Assembly (NCBI RefSeq): GCF_012273895.1 | Contig: NC_052129.1 | Coordinates: 3,782,001 to 3,846,000, forward strand | Reading direction: 5' to 3' | Source of the DNA: Zerene cesonia | Taxonomy: Eukaryota > Arthropoda > Insecta > Lepidoptera > Pieridae | DNA length: 64,000 bases | Shown here: positions 1 to 12,084 of the stretch, piece by piece | Layout: every line of letters begins with the position of its first letter | Numbering within the stretch: position 1 is the first letter of the stretch | Notes under the pieces: generated by a model | The model's input: only the letters and a program-made list of their open reading frames with translations | What the model was told of the DNA's origin: nothing | Databases searched by the model: none | Position numbers and translations under genes: made by a program

Positions 1-1860
1 GCACTGCTTATTTCCCTTGATATTAATAATAAAAACAAAAACGCAACTGAAACCTTGTGCTTTTCTACATATACCCAATATAATGAGCGTCATTAAGCCC
101 GCGTCACCCCGCGGCCCGTGTCAAGTGAGTCCACAGCATTCAGGACGAAAAGTGCTCATTAAACGTCGACGAAAAATACTGGTTCGCGAAGGAAGTACAG
201 TTTTATTTTAGACGTAAATTTTAAATGCCTCGACGCGGTTACGCTTGGTATTCGAAAATGTAAAAGTTTGTCATTTGCCAGAAACTGAAATGAATGCGTA
301 AGGTTAAAAGTTATAAAGTTTTGTTATTTTGTAAACATAATCTAAATAGGAAAAGGAACGAATACCATGGAGTTAAATAAAGGGATTTATCCCATAATAT
401 ATCATAATAATAACCCATATTTTACTAGATTCATCTCGAGAGCTGGCATAGAACCCTAGGATAGAACCCCTTATGAAAGTTAGAACCTATATTTTATCTC
501 ACTTCTCCGGGCTAAAATATGTAACTTATGAAAAGTAATGCCACGTTATATTGCAAATCTGGTCAAAAGACCAACCTGTGGCCTCCCAAAAATTCCGTTA
601 CACAGTACCTTAACAATGTACTAAGAACCTCACAAATATATTGAATTTGAATAGCATTTATTCATAAAGACGTCTTCCGTCACAACACTCGGGAACGGGA
701 ATGTCTCGCTGAGGAGGCTCCACAGAAACGACCTGACGTCGCCATTGACGGAATGAACAATAGCGTAATAGGCAGAGTTCTGCGTGGTATATTTAAAGAG
801 AGAGAGCGATTTAATAAAACAAAATGCCTTCTATTGTTCCATCCATTGAATATTTGTATGTGATCTCGATTGTCCCTGACCACTTGGTATATTTGTGCGG
901 CTTTTATGAATTATATTATAAGCGATAGAAAAAGTATTGTCATACTCAATCAGACATTTCAATCCGCATGTAAAACTTGAATTAAACATAGCACATTACT
1001 ACCTAAGAGGTTCTGGTATGGAATAAAGCACAGTATAATGAGTTTAACTCGAAAAAATGAAGAACTCATGTCATCAACAATATCATCAGCCCATATATGT
1101 CTCCACTGATGGCCTTCTATGAGGGTTCAGGCTATAATCCACCTCGCGGGCCAAGTGCGGGTTTGCAGATGTCACATTCGTCAAACTTTTGATCCTTGAA
1201 CATGCCGGTTTCCTCACGATCTTATCCTTCACCGTTTCTAGCAGTCAAGCAGTCAGCAGTAACCCCCGACTTAACGATTTAAGCCCGAGGTTCTCACCAC
1301 TGAGCCACCACGTCTATTCACGGCTATTCGTGGCATTCTGATGTAATACATATCATTAAACGCTCCACAATATACAAGAAAATACGAGCACTAAAACGCC
1401 TACATCAGAATGAGCTTGAACCACAGACAAAACATAGTGAGCGAGGATCCGACGGAGGCTTTCAAAGGACGAAGACGGAGGCACCCTTTGTTTGTACGGA
1501 AGTGTTTTTATATGTGCCTATGCATGTGACAGTTTGAAAACAGCCAGTTTTTGGGACGCAAGCGAGACTGCTTAGTTAAATAGTGAAAAGACACTTAAAT
1601 GGGTGGCGTAATGAACCCCCCCGTTTTGGGGAGACGCTGCGTGTTTATTAACTAAGTGCTGCGTTGGTTGGTTAAGCCTGTATTACATTTGGAACTTAGA
1701 ATTATAACGTACAAAGCTTAGAGGTTTAATATCGACATACCTCAGCTATGTTTTAAAATATTTCAGCGAAAAAATAAATAGTTTATAATCGCTCACGTTT
1801 TTTTTGTGTTTATTCGTTACGTATTGATAAAGTAATCTGATAGGGAAAAGCACCACTCAC
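1..1860 (-). other. Intron 1 (partial) of the coiled-coil gene
   Basis: The donor GT is at 1859-1860 on the minus strand, so this stretch is intronic and no acceptor plus exon could be recognised in it. It holds the SINE at 1062-1317. GC-richer patches at 60-200 and 665-880 have no readable exon structure. The block 1440-1660, with CCCCCC and TGGGGAG runs, I cannot classify. Confidence 0.55.
1062..1317 (-). repeat. tRNA-derived SINE, degenerate copy
   Basis: Read on the minus strand, the head has a Pol III A-box, TGGCTCAGTGG (1297-1307), and a decayed B-box position (GGGGGTTACTGC, 1255-1266). The body follows, including the lepidopteran SINE phrase GGTGAAGGA...CGTGAGGAAACC and then CACTTGGCCCGCGAGGTGG. 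The 3' tail is GGGCTGATGATATTGTTGATG. The part between head and body is shorter than I recall for the family, so an internal deletion is likely. Pol III competence is doubtful because the TTCGA core of the B-box is lost. Confidence 0.6.
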
Positions 1861-2009
1861 CTGTCATCTTGTAAGTGTTTCAACTCGCTCAATTCCAATT
1901 CCCTCCGTAGATTGGATACTTCGCACAGAAGCATGTCCCGCTCCGTCGAAACCTTTTCGAGTTCGGCGCGCAACCGCACCACCTCGTTAGTCAAATCCAT
2001 CGTCGCCAT
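1861..2009 (-). CDS. 5' coding exon of an unidentified coiled-coil protein (partial, continues left of the window)
   Basis: The minus strand reads ATG, then 49 uninterrupted codons plus two bases, and ends CAG|GTGAGTGG, a near-consensus splice donor. The exon therefore ends in phase 2 and the rest of the gene lies beyond base 1. The start is supported by the context TTAAAATGGCG and by an in-frame TAG 8 codons upstream (2031-2033). The peptide begins MATMDLTNEVVRLRAELEKV and is charged and helix-forming. Hydrophobic residues fall at a/d spacing (L6, V10, L13, L17, V20, then L27, V31, L34, L38), with R24 the one break, which predicts a parallel coiled coil. Codon use is GC-richer than the flanks. 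I do not recognise the family: many cytoskeletal, trafficking and scaffold proteins start this way, and no function is claimed. A second in-frame Met lies at residue 4. Confidence 0.8.
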
Positions 2010-2290
2010 TTTAACCACTATCGATATCCACTATCTGCACCGCACATCACTAATCACTGATACGCCGAACGCTCGAACCAATCACGCGCGCGCATTTTGC
2101 ATTGCACCGCGTCGAACTTTTCAAAATAGTGTTATCGGATTGTTCGTCGATAGAATTCACTTTTCACTGAATGTAAAACTCGCAGAGGCTACATTGTTGG
2201 CATCTGAAACAATAAATCATTCCATGAGAAACGCGCTAGATGAAATTGCTTATCCGGCACGAGTATTCGAAATATTTTGTTCATAAACTA
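2010..2290 (-). promoter_or_regulatory. Likely 5'UTR and promoter of the coiled-coil exon, CpG-rich with a DRE-type motif
   Basis: The region just upstream of the ATG is locally rich in CpG (including CACGCGCGCGC) within an AT-rich background. It carries the palindrome TATCGATA at 2019-2026, the DREF-binding core of insect housekeeping promoters. On the minus strand there is an initiator-like TCAGTG near 2055 and an ATTGG (inverted CCAAT) near 2080. No TATA box is seen at the right distance, which fits a TATA-less, DRE-type promoter. The exact start site is inferred. Confidence 0.45.
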
Positions 2291-4469
2291 CTGAGCTATG
2301 AAGTCGCGAATATGGGAGCTATGTTAATGCGGAGAAATAAATAAAAGATATTGTTCTCTTTTATTGGATGTTGTGCGAAATAATGCCGCCTGGCAACACT
2401 GCATGTTTTTGTAATGTTCAATTGTTATGCGATTTGCATGAAAAACTTGGCATACGAATGGCTGAGCTTTTATTGTGTTAATTGTACAAAGGACTATTTT
2501 AATACGGTAGAGTATTGAATACATTTTAACTTATTGCACTAAATACACACATGTTTATTACTAAGATACGAAAGTTCAAATCCCACCTGAAGCTTAATGT
2601 CGTCAAAATTTCAGTAACAAATTTTTAAAATAGTACAAATTAAAGGTCATAATTCACATTTTATCTTAAATTTTACCCCTCAAGATAAACTACTATTCAA
2701 TATTCATCTATATCGTATCTGTATACATATATGGGTACAGCTGTGCTTCTAAAACTGCTACAGTGCTCTTAGCTATATGACGATACACAAAATGGTTAAA
2801 AAAATATATATCACATATAATTATGTCGGTAGCAAACAAAAGCTCTTACGCTAGAACGAAAACACTTACTGTATTTATAAAATGCGTAGAATTTCATTTC
2901 CACTTGTAAATAAGAAACAATTCGCTAATGTGTTACATAATATTAAACATTACTGACTTTGTAAAGTATATAATTATTTTATTGCGCTCATTACAGCTGT
3001 GAGGCAATTATGTTACCGGCTAATTGGAGCACTTTAATAACATAAACATAATAATTAATACAAACAAATTATTACCATTTACATGTTAAATATAATGTTA
3101 GACACCTTTGACTTCTTTGAATAATGTAAAGTCATTAAATATTACATATTATCGGATATAATATTTTTATTCATGTTTCGCTTCTTTTACCTTACTCCAG
3201 AGGTTGCCTGATAGAGATCACTGCATAGTGATAAGACCGCCGATTGTACTATATTGTTGTCGTAATTGTTTCAATGTGTGTTTTCGTTTGTCATTGTACA
3301 ATAAAGAGTTAAATAAAGAAATATCCGGGGATGTCTTCACAAAGTGTTTCGAATACAAGATTTTAGTATTACAACTAAACTGTGTTAAACTAAACATAGG
3401 TGTTGATTTCACTTTATATATCAAAACCGTTCGTAGTTTCTAAGAATCAATCCCAGGAGTGAAAATAAATATAAACCATTTATAAACTTCACGTGTATTT
3501 GCAGCGAAATAATTTTATACTTCTTCGACGGGAATAATCAGGTCGAAATGTTATTCCTGAAAATAAGTATACCAAAGAGTTACAATAACTTCTTTCTGAA
3601 AGTTGTTCGCCTCCTTTGTACATTGGTCAACGCATGCGCATATCGCGAAAAGATTCTGGATTCGATATCCAGATACTCTAACAAAGATAAATTACCGGTC
3701 TGGTAGGTCACAAAAACTACTAAATAGGCTGACATAAAAAAGCTACCGTAAAACATATTATAAAATACCTCTCACAAAGTAACCCTGGATTTTCTATAAA
3801 ATAAACTAATTTATGCGCATGGATTAAAAATGTACCTATGTACTAGGAAATTCTACCACAAACACCAATCAGGCAACAAACAGACAATTTACTATTCTGC
3901 TGTATTGCGAGTTTTTTCCCGTTTTTCAGACCATTACTCGTTAACAGCCAGTAAACAAACAAACACAGCTCGATTCAATCAGGGTTCCATAAACCGGGCG
4001 AAAAAGAAAACACCATCTCTCTTCCTACTTGCGAGTGATTTTTTTTTTTGTTTTTCATAGATAAACTTAATGTAAGCAACATTAGCTGGTGCTGCTCTAT
4101 AAGTGTAGAAATGTTTATGGATTAAATATAAATATTGTCTATCGATACTTTACTTATATGAACCAAATCAAACAGTGTTGTTATGCAACAGTGCTTAAAC
4201 GTGAGAAATTTTGAAAGAATAAAAAAATAGTCCTTAAACGTATCAATAAATACTGACACATAATTTTATTTAGTCGTAAAAAATCGATACAATTTTCACT
4301 ACAAACTGTAGCTTCAGACGCCGCTTGCTTATCGAGATTAATTCATTCAATTGTACCTGCGGTATTGAAAACATCTGTATATATAATTCACCATAAACTA
4401 TAGACTGGATGCAATGGAACACTAGATTATACGAGTTATAGAATCCCGAAATATGTAGCTTTTTCAATA
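2291..4469. other. AT-rich non-coding stretch
   Basis: No exon, RNA gene or recognisable repeat is seen. Short open frames lack splice context and codon bias. A T-run lies at 4039-4048. Confidence 0.5.
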
Positions 4470-4580
4470 ACATATGTAGCTTTCTGCCCGCGGCATCTCC
4501 CATCTAGTTAAGGAAAAAGATTGACAGTACCGGAGTTTAGCCTGTATAGTTACCGTTTCCGTAGGATTTGGGAGATAAAT
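4470..4580 (-). repeat. Helitron-like fragment (CCCGCGGC / 'pocket' family)
   Basis: The start GTAGCTTTCTGCCCGCGGC, followed by AGGAAAAAGATTGACAGTAC and GTAGGATTTGGGAGATAA, matches the 3' half of the family seen more completely at 9226-9441. The 5' half is missing. Confidence 0.45.
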
Positions 4581-4681
4581 GTACCTACGTAAGGACGTAC
4601 TGGATGAAGGCATTCAGATCGGTTGAAGAACTTCTAGAGGTTGACATAGAATTAAAAAAAAAATACAAGTTATCTAGCTAC

Positions 4682-4848
4682 TCTAGTATTATAAAGGGAA
4701 ACCATTTGTGTTTTTGCATGTTAGTATCGTTTTCTAGCAAAATCCACTGGATCGATTTCAAAATTTCTTTCACCACTAGAAAGCTGCGATTTCACTGAAT
4801 GATAAAGGCTATATATGTACCACGGACGAAGTCGGGCGAACAGTCTAG
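4682..4848 (+). mobile_element. Helitron-like non-autonomous element, family 2
   Basis: It starts TCTAGTATTATAAAGGG and has the family core CACTGGATCGATTTCAAAA and TTTCTTTCACCACTAGAAAG. It continues with GGCTATATATGTACCACGG and ACGAAGTCGGG, and ends CTAG followed by T. TC...CTAG|T boundaries are the hallmark of Helitron insertion. Confidence 0.6.
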
Positions 4849-6160
4849 TATAAAACCACTACATTCAATGATGTTGCAATTGTGTAAACCAAAAAATAAC
4901 AAAGAAAAATATGAATAAAAAATTATCGCACATAGAAAATAATTTACGATTGAAACACTCGGTTATTACGGCCGCGTTAATTTCCTTACCAACGTTAATA
5001 GAATCATAAATTGATTAAAACCGAGGCTTTATGAGCTAAATGGAGGTCTTAATCGCATCGCGAGTTGATATTTTTATTTTGCCGCGAAATAAGTAGTTTC
5101 TCTACTTAGTAACCGCATTTTGTACGCCAGTGAGCTATTCAGTAGATTATTGCAATTAAAAATGGATTCTGGAGGCATGTTTAGTATAATTTTGTCCCAA
5201 TTTGATATTTTTTTTTGTAAACTACATTATATAAATCATAAATACGCGATAGTCGATATAGTAAAAAAGATAGATAGAAATCGAATTCTTTTAATACATT
5301 CTCAATTTTTTTCTTAATATGGACTTCTACAAAAAAGTAATATTAAAAAATATGCCTACTTACTCGACATAGGTCAAAGAGTATACTTTTTTGAACCTTA
5401 GTTTATTATGATAATTAATATTACCTTTATATTTATAATTTTGTTTTGTCCAATTTTTGTCACATATGTATGTTACAGACTAAATTCATAATCCGTCAAA
5501 AGTACTTTAGACTAGTGATTAAAAGTAAAGTGATTTTAACTTAGGCCCTTGGTTAAACCTACTTTTAACATAAAATACAACAAATAACAAACAAACATGT
5601 TTTCAAAAATAATATAACAGTAATTCTATTTTTCACCGACTAGAAGGTCAATAAAAAATAGTTCAATTATAAATTTTAAACTAGCTACTAGGAAATTTTA
5701 CATTTCTCATTCGTGCTCCCTAATTCTTTTTTTATATTTCTTTGTATAAAAGTACTTTCACTCAGTACATTTATCATCATAGAAGACAGATTCATTGCAA
5801 CACGCTTACAAAAGTACATGATAAATTCATGCCATTCGTACTTCTAAATGGACAATAGTTACTGCAATACGGAACTCGCAATATCATAATTTCTGTAGGA
5901 ATGAGTTTGATTAAATAAAACCAAAAACATATAATAAAATCGCACCGTTGCGACGTGAAAGAAAATACTAACAAATATACTTTCGCATTTATAATAATAG
6001 TAAGGATTTGTATGTATTCACAAGTGATTAGTATGTTTATATACATATATCGAGATAATTTGCATGCTTTCAGAAACTTGGACAAAACAAAAAACGCGTT
6101 TATTTATAAAAGCGCCATCTAGTGATTACAAGGAAAACTTACATAACAAAAGTGCTACCT
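4849..6160. other. AT-rich non-coding stretch
   Basis: Nothing coding is seen. The segment 5945-6005 (minus) reads like the first ~60 bp of a Helitron-like element (TCCTTACTATTATTATAAAT, then GCGAAAG), but no 3' end follows. Confidence 0.45.
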
Positions 6161-6161
6161 T

Positions 6162-6177
6162 GCGCGCGCGCGCGCGC
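6162..6177. repeat. (GC)8 dinucleotide run
   Basis: Sixteen uninterrupted alternating G/C bases sit in otherwise AT-rich DNA. It is the only such run in the window, and alternating CG of this length can adopt Z-DNA. Confidence 0.9.
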
Positions 6178-6179
6178 TC

Positions 6180-7561
6180 AATATCAGTATCATACATTAG
6201 ATGCCGCTAGTATCTCAATTGTTTATTTAAATTGTACATAAAAACAAAACATTGAAACGTTTAAATTAACGTATAAATTATTAAATAGCGTAACGTATAA
6301 ATTTAAAAGTTCTTTGTAACACATGCGAGTATAAAGTGTCTAATTAAATTAGTTTTTATTTTAAATATTTCCCTATTAAGAACCTATCATCTTATGAACG
6401 AAATATTAAAATTTTAAGGTATTTTAATTCTTACCACATAATATATAAATTAAATACTAATGGTTCTTAAGAGCTAGGCAGGCAAAACTAGGTCCAGTTT
6501 TTGAACTAAAAGCGCCGGGTAACTTTTGTTGGAGGATCATAATGAAAATGTCGTTAAATCCAGGTCAGCTTTAATAACTTTACTGTTTTAGTGCATTTCG
6601 TATTTTATTTTACTTAGTGCAGACTGGAAAGGGTGAAGTCCTTTGAATCCCCTTTTTTTGTTCATAATTGTATTATGCTGTGTATAATTCATTCTATATT
6701 CTAAAAGAAGCGAATGTGACATATTTTAAGACGACTCCTTCGTTGCCAAAGACCAGGTTGTTTCGTTTCTCGTTTATTCCGTGGGTTTTTATCCGCTTAT
6801 GTGATTCTTGTTCTGTTTGCTAGGAAATTATTGTTATTTAGCCTTTTTTTAGCATTTAGTAGATACCCCAGGAACGTCGGTTTTTTTAGAGGAAAGAATT
6901 ATCAAAAAAATTTTCTTTCCTTCGTTTTAGGACAAACCCAATAGAAATAAACAATAATTGAACGTACAAAAATCATTCCACTGATAATATTTACAAATGA
7001 CAAAGGAATTATTCTTGATATTTTAATAAATAATTCATATGAGACAAATAAATTTTTCAATTCCACCAGTATGACTTCCAAGTTTAAGTTTAGAAAATCT
7101 ATTGGAATACCTTTACAATATCAAAGTTATTCGACGCCCTAAAAACAAGCCCAGTTTGCTATGAAATCATTCAAATACCGCATCAAAAGCACGAAAGAGA
7201 GCTTTAAATTGTAACAAACTAAATTCTATGTTCACAGCGTTTTCTTTACAGCAAATTTCAATTAATGCTACCATCCAACATCGAGTATCCCTCCCCCATC
7301 CACCCCCCCACACCCTTCCTAGATCAATTGCGCGGGAAATTGGAACAGTACTCGCAAAGTATGCCGTGCTTTTCATTGTTTTCTTTTTATCATTGTAATA
7401 ATATACGTAAGGACTTTATTTAAAGTCCGTATTATTTCAAGAGAACGTTGAAATTAAACAATTCATTAAAAATTTTATATGCATTCTAATTATAGACGGA
7501 TAATTAGAACCTGTGTTAGAACGCAGAGATTTACAAAGAATATTAAACGTTGCAATTTAAA
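6180..7561. other. AT-rich non-coding stretch
   Basis: No gene is seen. A pyrimidine-rich patch with C-runs lies near 7290-7318 (CCCCCATCCACCCCCCCACAC). Confidence 0.5.
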
Positions 7562-7782
7562 TCCTATCCTACTTCCTACTTATACTATAAATGCAAAAGT
7601 TTGCAAGTAATGTGTGTGTGTGTGTGTGTTAGTTACTCTTTTACGCAAAAACTATTGAACCGATTGCAATGAAATTTGGTATCTAGATAGCTGGACAACT
7701 GGAATAACATATAGGGAACTTTTTATCCCCATATTTCTGCGAGATACGGACTTAAGCGGGTGAAACCACGGGGCGCAGCTAG
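7562..7782 (+). mobile_element. Lep1-like non-autonomous Helitron, near full length
   Basis: The 5' end is TCCTATCCTACTTCCTACTT, then ATAAATGCAAAAGTTTG, followed by a (TG)n array (about 7611-7629). The core is CTATTGAACCGATTGCAATG and GATAGCTGGACAACTGG. The 3' end GCGGGTGAAACCACGGGGCG ends CAGCTAG, with T next. The GTGAAAC region gives the small 3' hairpin expected of Helitrons. It has no coding capacity. Confidence 0.75.
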
Positions 7783-8269
7783 TTGCAGTATAAAACTATA
7801 TAATTGTACCTTAATAATCTTTGATCAGTATCAACAAACAATTCATATAAAAATTTCGAGCTGTATTCTAATACATTATGGGTCCAAACACCTATTTAAA
7901 ACCAATGATACAATAAACTCATACTTTCCAACAGCAAAATAAATATACGAAGAAATTTAGAACGAAGCGAGTGTTCGACAATTTTTATAGTTTCCTCGAA
8001 ATGTGAGGAAATGCTGTTAAATAGAATACGTAATGCTATAAAGTATGTTTGAACTATTCGGATTCGTGCTATATGCAAATAGTTCGGCTGCCATCCTTAT
8101 AGCATCGAAAATACCGTATAACCCGAACATTCGTTTTACATCATGATCTGTGAATAAATTATACTATTTAATTATTCATCATCTTTTTTTTCAAATAGCT
8201 GAGAAGGAAAAAATTGCAGTCCGAAGTTTTCACTGCACTGCTCTAGCTAGCTATAACTTATATTTCGAG

Positions 8270-8378
8270 TCTCAAACAACCTCTGTACCAAATTGCCATT
8301 CAAATCAGTTCAGTGGTTTGGGTCTGAAGAAGTGACAGACATACAGAGTTACTTTCGCATTTATAATATAAGTTGGGA
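8270..8378 (-). repeat. Helitron-like fragment, 5' part
   Basis: On the minus strand it begins TCCCAACTTATATTATAAAT, then GCGAAAGTAACTCTGTATG and a core CCACTGAACTGATTTGAATG. This is the family with a GACAGACA...GAGTTACTTTCGC end. The 3' terminus could not be placed. Confidence 0.5.
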
Positions 8379-8802
8379 TAGTAGGAATATTTCCATAGAT
8401 TTGCAAATATCTATAGGCTATGCAGGGAAACACATGACCCAATGCGTCACACCAAACTTGCTGACTTACACAGTCAGGACACCTGCATCATGATATGGTA
8501 ATGTCAACATTAACCACAATTAATGTTCACGAAGTAACTTATCACATTTCCTAGTTATTTGTATCACATACTTGAGCAACATTTTTGTGAGGAAATCTTG
8601 CATGGAACATGGGTTATGTCGGATTGCTACTGTGTTCCGTCGAGCCGCTTCAGTTAATGGGCTAATTAATATTCATCTGCGATACATAGGTACCGTACCT
8701 AATATGATATAAGTAGTCGCAAAATACTATCAGTATTTTCTAACACACATATACTTAGTACGTTTAATATATGTGTTATTTAATATATGTCTTATACTTC
8801 GA

Positions 8803-8930
8803 TCCTGATATTATAAAGAGGAGAGATTTGTGTTTTTGTATAAATGTTTGTAATGTTTTAACACAAAAACTACTGGACCGATTTTAAAAATTCTTTTGCG
8901 ATCCCGGATCGCCACTAGGTACTTGGTTTG
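8803..8930 (+). mobile_element. Helitron-like element, family 2, 3'-truncated
   Basis: It starts TCCTGATATTATAAAGAGGA, then GAGATTTGTGTTTTTGTA and AAAACTACTGGACCGATTTT. After GCCACTAGG the similarity to family 2 ends without the usual ATATATGTACCACGGGCGAAG end. Confidence 0.6.
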
Positions 8931-9225
8931 ACAGGACTTTAAATACTAAGTTCATATTTTGCTTCGCATCAATTTCTTAATTTGCTTATATAAAATCCGG
9001 CAGCCGTGGAGTAGAATGCAACATTCCAGTTTTATGGATAAAATATTCTTATTGGCGGCAAGTTTAATACGAAGCACGTTTAAGGGACAGATGCAGTGAA
9101 CATCTGCAGCTGTACTTGCCTGTGGCATCGCCACGGATGAATCGGTGATCAATACTCTGTATAGATAGTAGAAAGATGATGATGATAAAGAGGATGACTC
9201 TTAATCAATTTATGCATTGTAATAA

Positions 9226-9441
9226 CTAGCTTTCCGCCCGCGGCTTCACTCGCGTAGTCAAAGGAAAAGATAGACTATCGCGGGGTTTTATCAGGATTGT
9301 TCTCATTCTTATGGGATTTTTGGGATAAGAACTATCCTATGTCCTTTTTCGGAACTCAATCCATTTGCACCGAATTTCATCCAGTGGTTAAGGCGTGAAG
9401 AAAAGATAGACAGTGTAACTTCCACATTAATTATATAATTT
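9226..9441 (-). mobile_element. Helitron-like element, CCCGCGGCTTC family
   Basis: On the plus strand it opens ACTAGCTTTCCGCCCGCGGC, followed by CACTCGCGTAGTCAAAGG, AAAAGATAGACTATCGCGG and GGGATTTTTGGGATAAGAAC. It then has CCGAATTTCATCCAGTGGTT and a GTGAAG...AGACAG end. The CTAG terminus is at 9226-9229, so the element runs on the minus strand. The 5' TC end has decayed. Confidence 0.6.
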
Positions 9442-10415
9442 AAAAACATTGAATTGGGATTATTCCTCACAACACTCAACATTGTAGCATTTATTAAATT
9501 TTAAAATATATATGTCAACGACAACGATAAATATTATAAACCACAATAATTTCAGTGTTTACAAGCACAATAAAAATAAACTGATCTATTTAATAGCGAA
9601 AGAACAACAAAACAAGAGGGCAATAATAAAATCACATTATAGGCTTAACTCTAAACCAGTTTTACAGCGAATATTTCAACGAGATTCCCGGAAATGTAGA
9701 ACGCGAAGCCACAACACGTGCATTGTAGTTATTTTGTATTTAAACTCCATTAAGTTAGAAATTTAATTTCCTTTATACGTGGAATTAATAATAACGTAAC
9801 TAGAATATAGTAATGAATGAAGAAAATACGTCTGTGCGAGTAAACATTGCGTAACGAGTTAATATTTTGCGATGAAAATTAACTTCCATGAAATACTTCC
9901 CATTTAATAGATCTCTATGTATATTTTTTCTGAGGCTTACAGTATTGGGAGATAATAAGAAATATTGTCAATTTCCTGTTTTGAAACGGAAAGCTAGCGA
10001 AGAAGGTTTTTATCTCAATTCCAGGGAGTCATAAATAATAAATAACGCTATCGAATTTTGTAATAGCGAAAAACATAAGATCGCTACAAAATTCAACGTA
10101 AAATTCGCTCGAGAGAAATGTTTGTTAATGTATATTGACATGAATATCTATTTATTTATTAGCAGCGTCCATGTTACAATATTAAATTCACAAAAGGAAC
10201 AAAAGTCCAATTATGCATTTAAAATCATAACGGTACCTAATTCAATAATATACTTATGTAGAAAATAAAATTGAAAAAGTTAATTTCTTTTTAAAGAAGT
10301 TGTTATCTGTAAGTGCCCTCAGTTAAATGTTTTAATCCACTTGTGTGAGATGACAATTCTTTACTATAACAATATTTATTGAATAGTATATGCAGTGATA
10401 TTATTGGTAAATCAA
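9442..10415. other. AT-rich non-coding stretch
   Basis: No exon or recognisable repeat is seen. The open frame at 9512-9766 is AT-driven and has no supporting splice or promoter signal. Confidence 0.5.
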
Positions 10416-10519
10416 ATGAAATCAAAAACTTTTCAACGGATTTTAAACGCGATTTATCCATTATATTATTAACCCGACGTTTCGGACACTTTACAGCGAG
10501 CGTGGTCACGGGGAGACTC
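10416..10519. mobile_element. Foldback/MITE-like repeat, copy 1 (right arm not seen)
   Basis: The sequence TGAAATCAAAAACTTTTCAA, CGGATTTTAAACGCGATTTA, ACCCGACGTTTCGGACAC, then the 30-base core 10488-10517 (ACTTTACAGCGAGCGTGG...) is nearly identical to copies at 30369 and 32211. The terminal inverted repeat on the right is missing. Confidence 0.65.
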
Positions 10520-12060
10520 TAAGTATTGTTTAAGATTCAAACTCGCCGCGTAAACCCATCCACCCCTACAGCTTTAAGATAAACAAGAAAAACCCAATTG
10601 AGACTCTGCAAACTGTTATATTATTATATATAATAATAGCTACTTATTCAAATAAAATGCAATTTTTCTCGCTCGTAGAACGAATAAAGTTTAAAATGCA
10701 GTGTTCATTTTTGTGTTTTCCAGAATTGAAACCAAACCCTAAATCTAGCTAATTTAAACTTAGACATTAACCTCAGACAAGCTAGAAAAGCGAAATCCCT
10801 ACCCTGTGGGTTCACTAAACCGAGCCTCAAGGAAGCAATTGTCATATAATAAGACAAAAGGTGACGCCACTTGGTGATAGAGATTGTTATAAAAATAATT
10901 CTTCTAACCAATCTTGGAAAGGACTGCGCTGGATATCACATAGTGCAAATAAAAACTGCATACAAAAAGTATACCATTCTATTACTATTAGTGTTGGTAG
11001 TGAGTACCAATACGCGCAATGAGCGAGCAGAGCATAACCCATAGCTTCTAGGACCCATAGGTTTTCCGAAGCACGGGTATACTCCTACTATATTATACTA
11101 TAGCTCTACTCTCTGACTTAATCCAACTCCAACGTGGTTTAAATAATAAGCCATTGGAAATTTAATTGCTGTTCTTAAAAAGAAATGATGTTTTCCGTTT
11201 CCTAATTCCGTTTTGTACAGCGCCTACTCTTTTACTTCGCAGCATTTTCTTTGAAATGTTTGGTAGAAATCGCTCAAAAGCAATAAGATCGCCTTTTGTA
11301 CCTCAATCTCTTGTGCTGTATTTATCATTATTATTATTATGCTTATATATATAATATACTTATTATTTATTTAATGAACCTGTGAATAAAAAGGAATGTA
11401 TGTGACATTACATATGTGGCTTATTTCAAAACAATAAAACGTGCAACATATAACAAGGCGATCATTAAACTAGATTTCCGACATTCTTGTTAGAACAATT
11501 AATTTTTATTGGCCAATAAATCATCAGTTAAGACTGATGTAAACGAACATTTATTGAATTGTTTCATTAATGGAACGTTTTGTATATTCATGATAAATGT
11601 ATATCAATTTCCATTTCCCAATAATGACTATGTGTGCAGTTAAAATAATTTTACTGAATTAATTGACCTTATTAAAAAAAAAAAAATCACGGTTATTAAC
11701 ACTTAACCATGATGCTTAAAAGTCGAAATAAAATTAAGAGTCTAAACACTAAAAAAATATGTATTTTTTAACTACTAATGAAAGTAATACGGGTAGTTAA
11801 GTATGTATATGGACAAAATTTAAAGCAAAACTTTTGTCAAATTTCAATTATACTATAAATCTATGTGTATGTAGGTTCATAAAACACGGTAAACTGTGTA
11901 TTTCTGTAACTTGAGATAATCTTTAATCCTTTTAATACAAGTCACTTATTTATGAACGTTATATGTAATACAATTGTTTTAACAACATTTATTGTTACAA
12001 TTACAAAAAGCTATACAGTTCTCTCTAAGAAGTCACAAGCTCTCACATCCCAAAGAGAGA
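10520..12060. other. AT-rich non-coding stretch
   Basis: No gene is seen. It contains short TTA/TAT runs (about 10620-10640, 11326-11340) and an A12 tract near 11675. Confidence 0.5.
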
Positions 12061-12084
12061 TAAACATACTTAGGTAAGCAATGA

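Noticed and set aside
1912..2286. Plus-strand 124-codon frame
   Set aside because: It is the antisense shadow of the coiled-coil exon and its GC-rich upstream region; it has no splice or start support.
7610..7630. CRISPR-like or tandem array around TG repeats
   Set aside because: A simple dinucleotide run inside a Helitron. No spacer-repeat structure exists anywhere in the window.
10303..10509. Minus-strand frame with the peptide KRRVNNIM.KSRLKSV.KFLIS, seen again at 32154-32363
   Set aside because: The recurrence is caused by the foldback repeat, not by a protein family; the frame differs on both sides and copy 3 has its centre inverted.
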